Positions 17,465-24,063 of a stretch of DNA of 64,000 nucleotides are shown here, one piece after another. The first letter of the stretch is position 1. Each line of letters opens with the position of its first letter. This stretch comes from Pseudomonadota bacterium (lineage in GTDB: Bacteria > Pseudomonadota > Alphaproteobacteria > RF32 > CAG-239): contig JAHALQ010000005.1 of NCBI GenBank assembly GCA_018362935.1, positions 62,001 through 126,000 on the forward strand. The letters run 5' to 3'. The translations under genes were made by a program, and so were the position numbers. The notes under the pieces are model-generated. The model saw nothing but the letters and a program-made list of their open reading frames with translations. It was not told the DNA's origin and searched no databases.

Positions 17465-18370
17465 TTAGAAAAAACATTTATCCAGGGTTATTTCGGCAGA
17501 CAGTTTGTTGCGAAACCACGTGCGCTGGCGTTTGGCATATTGGCGGGTATGCAGTTTCGCCAAATCAACGGCTTCTGCCAAAGTCAGTTGCCCTGACAGA
17601 TACGCCGCCAGTTCCGGCACGCCGAGCATCTTCATTGCCGGCAGATTTTTGTCCAAATTAAGCGACAGCAAATAACGGACTTCATCCAAGGCGCCGGCTT
17701 TCATCATCAAATCAAAACGGCGGTAGCAGCGTTCGTCAAGCTCTTTGGTATCGGGTATGATTTTAATGACATAAAAATCTGCTTCGGAAAGTTTTTGAAG
17801 CATCGGCTTTTGATACCAATCGGCAATGGAAATTCCGGTTTGCAAAAAAATTTCATATGCGCGGCGAACACGCGTCGTGTCATTAGGATTAAGCTTTGCC
17901 GCTCCGGCAGGATCATCCTTTTGCAGCAAGCCGAAAAGCCCCTCCTGCCCCAGTTCCGCCGCCAGCCGACGAACCTGCTCGCGGATTTCCGGCTTTGGTT
18001 CGGGTATCGGCGTCGTGCCGTTGACCAGATTATCAATATACATTCCGGTTCCGCCGACAACAACCGGCAAATTGCCGCGGTTCCAGACGTCGCGGACAGC
18101 CGCAACGGCGCGCGCCAGCCAGTCAACCACCGTTCCGTTGACGGAAGGATGGTAAATTTCATAAAGATGATGTGGAATTTCGGCGCGCTCGGCAGCCGAA
18201 GGCACGGCAGAAAGCACCGGTGTTCCCTGATAAACCTGCATTGAATCAGCGTTGATAATTTCGCCGTTATACCGCCGCGCAATATCCAAAGACAGACCGG
18301 ATTTACCCGATGCCGTCGGCCCGGCAATCACAATCACGGTATTAGGTTTGATATTGTCCAGTTCAAGCAT
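17465..18370 (-). CDS. miaA: tRNA dimethylallyltransferase MiaA
   Basis: MiaA adds a dimethylallyl group to A37 of tRNAs that read UNN codons, supporting accurate decoding. The 301-residue protein has the P-loop GPTASGKSGLS (18-28), the substrate motif EIINADSMQVYQG (about 37-49), VVGGTGMYIDNLVNG (about 103-117) and a C-terminal LHTRQYAKRQRTWFRN region. Length is normal for the family. The ATG has only a weak ribosome-binding site. It lies 79 bases downstream of ddl on the same strand and may share its transcript. Confidence 0.94.
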   Translation of the reverse strand: MLELDNIKPNTVIVIAGPTASGKSGLSLDIARRYNGEIINADSMQVYQGTPVLSAVPSAAERAEIPHHLYEIYHPSVNGTVVDWLARAVAAVRDVWNRGNLPVVVGGTGMYIDNLVNGTTPIPEPKPEIREQVRRLAAELGQEGLFGLLQKDDPAGAAKLNPNDTTRVRRAYEIFLQTGISIADWYQKPMLQKLSEADFYVIKIIPDTKELDERCYRRFDLMMKAGALDEVRYLLSLNLDKNLPAMKMLGVPELAAYLSGQLTLAEAVDLAKLHTRQYAKRQRTWFRNKLSAEITLDKCFF

Positions 18371-18449
18371 CTGTTTTACTCATACTTTCCTTTGAAAGCT
18401 TGGATAGTGGAATTGATAGAGTGATTTCACCATTCCTCCTGCCCACAAA

Positions 18450-19367
18450 TTAAATCTTTCTGCAAGAGGCATTTTCAACAAGTTTCGCACACAGCTCCTC
18501 ATACGATATGCCGGCATACTTCGCCTGTTCGGGCACCAGCGAAAGCGCTGTCATTCCTGGATTGGTGTTGATTTCGAGAAGCACGACGCCGTCTTCGGGA
18601 TTGTAGCGCAGATCAACGCGCGAAACTGTGTTGCAGCCAAGGCGCTGGTGCAGTTTCTCGGCATAGGCCTTGCAGATTTCCGAAACTTCATAAGGAACTT
18701 CAGCCGGCAGAATATGCTGGGTAACGCCGTCGGTATACTTGGCTTTATAGTCGTAAAACTCGTCAGAAGCTTTAAGTTCGGTCACAACATAGGCCTTGTC
18801 TTCCAGACACATCACGGTCAGTTCCTGCCCGGGAATATATTTTTCTACCAAAATTTCACGGTCAAGATCTTTGTATTTAACCTTGAGCAAATCTTCCTGG
18901 TTATTGACAATAAACACGCCGACGCTCGAACCGTCGCAAACCGGCTTGACCACAAACGGCATAGATATAACCGTTCCGTTTTCAAAGAAGTTGCGCGCTT
19001 TCATTTTCTGGCTCGGCGCCACGCGGATACCGCAGCTTTTGGCAACCATTTTGGTAATATACTTGTCCATGCCGATGGCCGAAGCTTTCAGCCCCGAATG
19101 CGTATAAGGTATTTGCATCAAATCGAGCATGCCCTGAATTTCGCCGTCTTCGCCCCAGTTGCCGTAAAGCCCGTTAAACACGACATCAGGCTTTTCTTTT
19201 TTAAGAACGTCAATCAGTTTCCACACATCGGTAAAATCATGCGCGACGACATGATAGCCTTTGGACTCCAAAGCGTTGCAGATATCCTGCCCCGAACTCA
19301 GGCTGACCTCTCTTTCGGCCGACAATCCTCCCATCAAAACCAAAACTTTTTTAGACATTTCAGACAT
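18450..19367 (-). CDS. ddl: D-alanine-D-alanine ligase
   Basis: Ddl joins two D-alanines with ATP to make the peptide end of the peptidoglycan precursor. The 305-residue ATP-grasp enzyme shows VLMGGLSAEREVSLSSG (about 10-26), FNGLYGNWGEDGEIQGMLDL (about 64-83), KPVCDGSSVGV (about 142-152), EKYIPGQELTV and the metal-binding LLEINTNPGMT near 268-278. AAGGA precedes the first ATG at 9 bases. In many Alphaproteobacteria ddl sits in the division cluster beside murB and ftsQ; here it stands next to miaA. Confidence 0.95.
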   Translation of the reverse strand: MSEMSKKVLVLMGGLSAEREVSLSSGQDICNALESKGYHVVAHDFTDVWKLIDVLKKEKPDVVFNGLYGNWGEDGEIQGMLDLMQIPYTHSGLKASAIGMDKYITKMVAKSCGIRVAPSQKMKARNFFENGTVISMPFVVKPVCDGSSVGVFIVNNQEDLLKVKYKDLDREILVEKYIPGQELTVMCLEDKAYVVTELKASDEFYDYKAKYTDGVTQHILPAEVPYEVSEICKAYAEKLHQRLGCNTVSRVDLRYNPEDGVVLLEINTNPGMTALSLVPEQAKYAGISYEELCAKLVENASCRKI

Positions 19368-19461
19368 TATTTTAATCCTTTAAATTATAAATTTTTATGC
19401 TATGGTATGCAAAATTGCCCATAGTATATGTCAAAAGTTTTAAAGAAAGAATAAAAAAATT

Positions 19462-20235
19462 ATGAAAAAAATCGGACTAATTCTGCTTGGCATGGCTTTG
19501 TTCAGCCGCAGCGCCGCCGCATTCAGCGTCATGCACGAATTTAATATCGGCATCGGCCCTTTCGATGCCAGCCGCACCCGCTTTTCCTATACGCTGGAAC
19601 CGGAATCTTTTGAAGTAAATTCGTCCGTTAAGACTTTCGGCGTTTTCGACACGCTTTACCCTTTCAAGGCTGATTATAAAACTGCCGGAAAAGTCAGCAA
19701 AAATAATCTGTTGCCGCTGAATTACCGCTACAAGTCGCAGACCCGTTTCAACAAGCGCAGCAAAGAACTGGTTTATGACGATGCCGGCACGCTTTTATAC
19801 CGCAAAAGCAGCAAAAACGGCCGCAGCAAAAAAGTCGGCATTGCAAACGACGACAAAAATAACGGAACAACCGACTTTCAGACCGTTTTTGCCAAACTTG
19901 CCCGGCAGTACCAAAAAGTCCGTTTTTGTGATTCCCGCATGCCGGTTTTTGACGGCAAACGCCGTTTTGACGTCATCTTCAAGGACGAAGGTACGGAAAC
20001 CCTCCCGCAGTCGGAAAAATTTTCTTTCGGCGGCAAAGCAGCCAAATGCTCGATGTATATCGACAAACTCAAAAACGACGATGACGATATGCTGATGCAG
20101 ATAAGCGCCGAACGCCCGATTTATTTTTGGATTATGGAACGCGAAGGCAAACCGTTTATTGCCCGCATCCATATTGATGAAACCCCGCTCGGCGCGCTTG
20201 ACGCCTACGCTGCCGATATTCAGATTAAGGATTAA
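19462..20235 (+). CDS. Periplasmic DUF3108 protein
   Basis: A 257-residue exported protein with a signal peptide (KK, hydrophobic core, cleavage after about SAAA at residue 20). The mature part matches the DUF3108 family of beta-rich periplasmic proteins: an early phenylalanine/tyrosine-rich FDASRTRFSYTLEP segment, LPLNYRYKSQTRF near 90, and a late FWIMEREGKPFIARI strand. The biochemical role of the family is unknown; envelope maintenance is often assumed. It is divergent from ddl and ends 4 bases before the U32 peptidase gene, so the two are probably co-transcribed. Confidence 0.75.
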   Translation: MKKIGLILLGMALFSRSAAAFSVMHEFNIGIGPFDASRTRFSYTLEPESFEVNSSVKTFGVFDTLYPFKADYKTAGKVSKNNLLPLNYRYKSQTRFNKRSKELVYDDAGTLLYRKSSKNGRSKKVGIANDDKNNGTTDFQTVFAKLARQYQKVRFCDSRMPVFDGKRRFDVIFKDEGTETLPQSEKFSFGGKAAKCSMYIDKLKNDDDDMLMQISAERPIYFWIMEREGKPFIARIHIDETPLGALDAYAADIQIKD

Positions 20236-20239
20236 TGCC

Positions 20240-21637
20240 ATGTTGGAAAAAGCCGAACTTCTGCTTCCGGCCGGCTCGCTGGTCAAACTCAAAACCGCCG
20301 TTCTATATGGCGCCGACGCCGTCTATGCCGGCACACCGGACATGTGCCTGCGCGCGCAAAGCAAATTCACCATGGAAGAGCTGCGCGAGGGTATTGAGTT
20401 TGCGCATCAAAACGGCAAAAAAATCTATCTGACGCTCAATCTGTTTATGCATAACCGCGACGTTGAAAAGCTGCCGACTTTTGTCGACACGCTGCGCGAG
20501 CTCAAACCGGACGGCGTATTGATTGCCGATCCCGGCGTTTTCCAATATGTCCGCGAACATGCGCCGGAATTAAGCCTCTTTGTATCGACGCAGGCCAACA
20601 TCTGTTCTTATCAGGCCGTCAAATTTTGGCAGAATCAGGGCGCCAAACTCTGCGTCCTCGGCCGCGAAGTCAGCTTTGAAGAAATGAAGGAAATCCGCGA
20701 CAAATGTCCCGACATTTTGCTTGAATGCTTTATGCACGGCGCCATGTGCATGTCTTATTCCGGCCGTTGTCTGATATCCAACTATCTGGCCGACCGCAGC
20801 GCCAATCAGGGCAAATGCGCGCATTGCTGCCGCTGGCATTACAAATTGCACTTGCGCCTTAAGGACGGCACGATTAAAGAACTGACAATAGACGAACATA
20901 ACAAAGATTCTTTTGAATTTCTGCTGGAAGAAGAATTCCGCCCCGGCGAATATTTTGAAGTTATGGAGGACGAACACGGCGGCTATATGCTCAATTCCAA
21001 AGACATGTGCATGATGCCGCGGCTGGACGATTTACTTTCAATCGGCATGGATTCTCTCAAAGTGGAAGGCCGCAACAAAACCGAATATTACGCCGCCACT
21101 GTCGCCCGCGCCTATCGCCGGGCGATTGACGACTGGTATAAAGACCCGCAAAACTGGGATTATCGCAAATACATGGGCGAGCTGGAAACGCTGCAAAACC
21201 GCGGCTACTGCCTTGGCTTTCATGACGGAAAACTGACCAACATCAGCCAGAATTATGAATACACGCGGACACTGGGCGACTGGCTGTTTGCCGGTTCAAT
21301 CGTCGAATGGCAGGACGACGACGCCATTTTTGAAATTCGCAATTATATTAATGCGGAAGAAGAAATTGAATTTCTGATTCCCGGCACGCTTGAAGTCGTT
21401 AAACTGCGCCTGAATGAGTTTGAAGACGCCCTCAGCGGCGAAGTCACATCCAGAGTTTCGGCCGGTCAGGAAAAGAAAATCCGCATTCGCCCGCAACTGT
21501 GGAACCGTCCGTTTGCCGAAATCAAAAAGCTCTTGCCCCAATATACAATTGCTCGCAAGTTTGCGCCGCTGCAAGGCGATAATGCCGAAATGCTCCGACA
21601 CAAAAAAGACGAATATGAAGTTCTCCGCCGCAAATAA
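20240..21637 (+). CDS. trhP: U32 family protein TrhP-like (tRNA U34 hydroxylation)
   Basis: A 465-residue protein of the peptidase U32 family. It contains LLPAGSLVKLKTAVLYGADA (9-28) and the U32 signature ECFMHGAMCMSYSGRCLIS (about 161-179), followed by a cysteine pair in NQGKCAHCCRW, as in E. coli TrhP (YegQ), which takes part in 5-hydroxyuridine formation at tRNA position 34. Cysteines in this region may hold an Fe-S cluster. The frame is open upstream into DUF3108, but the conserved sequence begins at the ATG at 20240. It is followed by a strong bidirectional terminator. The paralogues RlhA and UbiU are less likely from length and motif. Confidence 0.8.
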   Translation: MLEKAELLLPAGSLVKLKTAVLYGADAVYAGTPDMCLRAQSKFTMEELREGIEFAHQNGKKIYLTLNLFMHNRDVEKLPTFVDTLRELKPDGVLIADPGVFQYVREHAPELSLFVSTQANICSYQAVKFWQNQGAKLCVLGREVSFEEMKEIRDKCPDILLECFMHGAMCMSYSGRCLISNYLADRSANQGKCAHCCRWHYKLHLRLKDGTIKELTIDEHNKDSFEFLLEEEFRPGEYFEVMEDEHGGYMLNSKDMCMMPRLDDLLSIGMDSLKVEGRNKTEYYAATVARAYRRAIDDWYKDPQNWDYRKYMGELETLQNRGYCLGFHDGKLTNISQNYEYTRTLGDWLFAGSIVEWQDDDAIFEIRNYINAEEEIEFLIPGTLEVVKLRLNEFEDALSGEVTSRVSAGQEKKIRIRPQLWNRPFAEIKKLLPQYTIARKFAPLQGDNAEMLRHKKDEYEVLRRK

Positions 21638-21640
21638 GCC

Positions 21641-21668
21641 AAAGGCCGGATTAATCTCCGGCCTTTTT
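21641..21668. terminator. Bidirectional terminator between trhP and the TPR gene
   Basis: AAAGGCCGG / CCGGCCTTTTT stem that serves the plus-strand trhP and the converging minus-strand TPR gene, whose stop codon lies in the loop. Confidence 0.8.
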
Positions 21669-22148
21669 CATCAAATCAGAAACGTTTTCCTTGAGTTTTT
21701 CCAAACGGACAACCTCATGGAGCTGTCCTTCCTGCATATAGATTTTGGCAAGGCGGCTGCTGATTTTGATAATTTCTTCGCAGCGCTGGGTTATGCTGAC
21801 AGGCGCATCGCCCCACATTTCCAGCATTTGTTCCCACACGCTGGCTTTTTGCCGGTTATCTCCGGCCAGATAAATTGCTTTTTGCCAATATTTCAATGCT
21901 TCCATCGGCTGATTTTTTTCTTTTAACGCCTTGGCGATATTATTATGAGCCCAATACAACAACACATTCCGCTTGATGTTGGGATTCCAGCGGCAGGACT
22001 TTGTATTGGCACAGAAATCGATTACTTTTGCATAAGCCTGTATGGTATTGTCAGGATCGGAAATCTGATTGGCGCGCTCATATGCCTGTTTATATGCCTG
22101 CACAATTGAGGTGGGCGGCGAATTAGTGCTGTACTCCGCCTGCATCAT
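21651..22148 (-). CDS. TPR-like helical repeat protein
   Basis: A 165-residue all-helical soluble protein with tetratricopeptide-like spacing: NTIQAYAKVIDFC, NNIAKALKEKNQPMEALKYWQKAIYLAG and SSRLAKIYMQEGQLHEVVRLE read as successive helix pairs. TPR proteins act as protein-binding scaffolds; no partner is apparent apart from the gene directly upstream. I start it at the ATG at 22148 (GGAAG about 6 bases upstream), which overlaps the end of the cysteine-rich DUF2769 gene by 26 bases. That implies translational coupling and perhaps a joint function. Confidence 0.6.
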   Translation of the reverse strand: MMQAEYSTNSPPTSIVQAYKQAYERANQISDPDNTIQAYAKVIDFCANTKSCRWNPNIKRNVLLYWAHNNIAKALKEKNQPMEALKYWQKAIYLAGDNRQKASVWEQMLEMWGDAPVSITQRCEEIIKISSRLAKIYMQEGQLHEVVRLEKLKENVSDLMKKAGD

Positions 22149-22488
22149 AAGCTTCCGGGGTCTGCTGACGAAGATTGGTTGCATCGTCAAACCCGGTCAC
22201 ACATCTGTGCGACAATTTTCCTCCGGTTTTCATGCAGTATTCGTCGCGTACCAAATCATACTTGGCATAAACCGGACAGGTTTCACAGAGGCAGCCGCGA
22301 TCCTCATCAATACAATGGCTTTTCTCAAAAGCGCAGAACATACTTTCAAAATGTTCGACATTGTCCAAATCCTCGAACATTTTAATGGCGTTGATCGGAT
22401 AGTTTTTAATTTTGCAGCCCAGTGTATATGAAGGGCAGCTTGGACATTGGCATTCCTTCAGATTTTCTTTTGTCTTAGCAACCAGCAT
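22123..22488 (-). CDS. Cysteine-rich DUF2769-like protein
   Basis: A 121-residue protein with eight or more cysteines in metal-binding spacing: CQCPSCPSYTLGC (14-26), FCAFEKSHC, RGCLCETCPVY (about 64-74) and a late YCMKTGG. The CPSCP-x-Y pattern is typical of DUF2769 proteins, found mostly in anaerobic archaea and bacteria and thought to bind a metal or Fe-S cluster. No signal peptide is seen. It overlaps the start of the TPR gene. Family assignment is from motif memory only. Confidence 0.6.
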   Translation of the reverse strand: MLVAKTKENLKECQCPSCPSYTLGCKIKNYPINAIKMFEDLDNVEHFESMFCAFEKSHCIDEDRGCLCETCPVYAKYDLVRDEYCMKTGGKLSHRCVTGFDDATNLRQQTPEAYDAGGVQH

Positions 22489-22614
22489 TGATTTACTCCT
22501 TTGATTAAATGACCAATTTAAAGTATGCCGCTTTAGGGCAAAAACAATAGACCTTTGGAATAGAAGCCCAAACTGCTTGTCTCATGTGATTAGTTATTCG
22601 TGATTCGTTATTGC

Positions 22615-22643
22615 TTGAATAATTAAATTTTCTCTTTTATACT
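22615..22643 (+). promoter_or_regulatory. Promoter of structured RNA copy 1
   Basis: TTGAAT (22615-22620), a 17-base spacer and TATACT (22638-22643). The second cassette copy has TTGCTT and TATACT at the same spacing, which supports it as a real sigma70-type promoter. Transcription should start near 22650. Confidence 0.7.
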
Positions 22644-22649
22644 TCTTTT

Positions 22650-22817
22650 GCTTTCGGGTATTCCGGAAGCGGAGTGTAACGGCTCCTTGTCAGTAAAAGA
22701 ACAACTCCTTATATGGGGAGCCGGGGATATAAGCATGCCTGCATGTCGAATAACCCGGACTGTTCTGACACAGTCGTTAACTCCCCGCCTTAATTTTTGT
22801 TAAGGCGGTTTCTTTTT
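22650..22817 (+). ncRNA. Structured small RNA or leader, copy 1
   Basis: About 165 bases from the predicted start to an intrinsic terminator. Proposed fold: 5' hairpin GCTTTCGG/CCGGAAGC (22660-22680); coaxial stem GGGGAG+CCGGG (22715-22725) pairing with CCCGG (22754-22758) and CTCCCC (22781-22786); a CATG-CCTG-CATG hairpin (22734-22745); and ACTGT/ACAGT (22759-22774). Copy 2 keeps every element, with A-T changed to G-C in the CATG hairpin. A single-stranded AACTCCTT (22703-22710) is exactly complementary to the AAGGAGTT ribosome-binding site of the HTH gene downstream. It could be a trans-acting anti-Shine-Dalgarno RNA or a cis attenuator of that gene. It matches no RNA family I recognise. 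Confidence 0.6.
22785..22817 (+). terminator. Intrinsic terminator of structured RNA copy 1
   Basis: CCGCCTTA / TAAGGCGG stem followed by TTTCTTTTT, placed between the structured RNA and the HTH gene. It either ends an independent small RNA or works as an attenuator. Confidence 0.85.
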
Positions 22818-22843
22818 AGCAAAAGAATTAAGGAGTTATCAAA

Positions 22844-23086
22844 ATGAGATTAAAAGCACATCATATTCTAAGGGAACGTCTGGCGCCTTTGCTGATTGAA
22901 GAGCGCCTGAAACGAAATTTGCAGCCGGCGCAGATTGCACTGGTCTGCGACTTGTCTGTCGATACCATCAACCAGATAGAAAGCGGCGGCGCCATGTCTT
23001 TCAAAAAATACCTTCGGCTGCTGCGGTATTATAATAAAAAGATAAAACTCGAACTGGTTGATTACAACCCAACCAGTTCAGCATAA
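22844..23086 (+). CDS. Small XRE-like helix-turn-helix protein
   Basis: An 80-residue protein built around a Cro/XRE-type helix-turn-helix: QPAQIALVCDLSVDTINQIE (about 26-45) gives the two helices, followed by a basic helical stretch FKKYLRLLRYYNKKI. It is likely a DNA-binding regulator. The ribosome-binding site AAGGAGTT is 6 bases before the ATG and is fully complementary to AACTCCTT in the structured RNA 120 bases upstream, so translation may be controlled by that RNA. A truncated second copy lies at 44609-44740. The gene is followed directly by a 185-base conserved hairpin region. Confidence 0.7.
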   Translation: MRLKAHHILRERLAPLLIEERLKRNLQPAQIALVCDLSVDTINQIESGGAMSFKKYLRLLRYYNKKIKLELVDYNPTSSA

Positions 23087-23271
23087 ATAACAGGCACAAC
23101 GCCAAAAAAGCTCGGAGAACTAGATGAGCCATTATACGAGCTTTCCGGAAAGCTTGGAGTTTGAGCTTTATAATAAAAATTTAGGGCGGCGAAAGCGGAG
23201 TTTACAAAGTAGTAAATGAGCATTTCGCCGACCCGCTAATTTTGTATTAGAAAGCCAAAATACAAGCTTTC
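23087..23271. repeat. Conserved double-hairpin tail of cassette copy 1
   Basis: 185 bases nearly identical to 44741-44926. First hairpin AAAGCTCG...CGAGCTTT (about 23107-23143). Second, longer: outer arms GAAAGCTTG (23148-23156) and CAAGCTTTC (23263-23271), core GGGCGGCGAAA...TTTCGCCGACCC (23184-23234) with a GGAG/TGAG internal loop and a TTTAC/GTAAA stem. The 3' arm touches the acyP stop codon. Differences from copy 2 cluster in the apical stem, where both sides change together (TTTAC/GTAAA to TGTAC/GTACA). Confidence 0.7.
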
Positions 23272-23272
23272 C

Positions 23273-23560
23273 TCAAACGCGTTTAAACACCCCCTCCTCT
23301 ATCTCTGGCAAAAAACTGCTGATACGCCCGGGAATAAAATCAAGGCTGTCGACCCGAGCTAACGACGGGCCTTTGCGGCAGGCTAATATCATCTCGTCAA
23401 GTTTTTCTTCTTCGCCGCGCATGAGGATTTCGACACTGCCGTCGGCAGCGTTGTGCACCCAGCCGGAGATTCCGCCGATACGCTGCGCCTCGCGAACGGC
23501 AAACCAACGATAGCCGATTCCCTGCACGCGGCCTTTAATTTTGATGTAGACCTCTTTCAT
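23273..23560 (-). CDS. acyP: Acylphosphatase
   Basis: Acylphosphatase hydrolyses acyl phosphates such as acetyl phosphate and 1,3-bisphosphoglycerate. The 95-residue protein has the family loop GRVQGIGYRWF (10-20), with the phosphate-binding arginine R18, and GWVHNAADGSVEI (about 33-45), holding the catalytic asparagine. Length is standard. Its start overlaps the stop of the ATP12-like gene by one base (TAATG), making it the last gene of the long minus-strand run that begins near 34.2 kb. The conserved hairpin of the HTH cassette abuts its stop codon. Confidence 0.92.
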   Translation of the reverse strand: MKEVYIKIKGRVQGIGYRWFAVREAQRIGGISGWVHNAADGSVEILMRGEEEKLDEMILACRKGPSLARVDSLDFIPGRISSFLPEIEEGVFKRV

Positions 23561-24054
23561 TATTTCAAAAAATCTTCAATCTCATACAATTCTTTTTTGC
23601 GCTCGGCCAATTTTGCGGCGGCTTCGTCATCCTTGCCCCACTTTTTTTCTTGGAAAAGCTGTTCCAGATAAGCTGCCTGATAAGCCTGCTCCGCACTTAT
23701 CCGCTTTTTGACCAAAGCGGCCGCCAGCAGGACGGAACGCATGTTCAGCGCCGCCAGATAATAAGCGGCCAGTTCGCGATCGCTCAGATTTTCCAAAAAG
23801 GCTTTTAAGCGATAACCGGACTGCTGGTTTTCCTCACTGACATCCAGCCCGTGGGTTTTCTTGAATTTGCCGTCAAATTCTTTTTCAGCCCACGCAATCA
23901 GAGGCTCCCAGTGTTTCTCCTGCTCCGCAATCAGTTCTCTGTCGGTTCCCCAGAACAACAGCATATCCGTGGCCGTATATTTCATCAGTTTGTCGATAAT
24001 CTCCGGACGGTATTTCTTGACATCGGCCGCCGCCTGTTCCAGCTGAGTAGACAT
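23560..24054 (-). CDS. ATP12-like F1-ATPase assembly chaperone, C-terminal domain only
   Basis: A 164-residue protein matching the C-terminal part of ATP12, which binds the F1 alpha subunit during ATP synthase assembly in mitochondria and Alphaproteobacteria. The recognisable run is TATDMLLFWGTDRELIAEQ (about 27-45), WEPLIAWAEKEFDGKF, then a helical stretch ending in KKWGKDDEAAAKLAERK. Usual bacterial homologues are near 230-260 residues; the N-terminal domain is missing and there is no room for it, since asmA ends only 9 bases upstream. The shortened form may be lineage-specific. Family identity is from pattern recognition. Confidence 0.7.
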   Translation of the reverse strand: MSTQLEQAAADVKKYRPEIIDKLMKYTATDMLLFWGTDRELIAEQEKHWEPLIAWAEKEFDGKFKKTHGLDVSEENQQSGYRLKAFLENLSDRELAAYYLAALNMRSVLLAAALVKKRISAEQAYQAAYLEQLFQEKKWGKDDEAAAKLAERKKELYEIEDFLK

Positions 24055-24063
24055 ATCGTTCTC

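Noticed and set aside
22650..22817. 6S RNA, tmRNA or SRP RNA as identity of the structured RNA
   Set aside because: The size would suit 6S RNA, but there is no long closing stem with a central bubble; there is no tRNA-like end or SRP apical tetraloop motif either.
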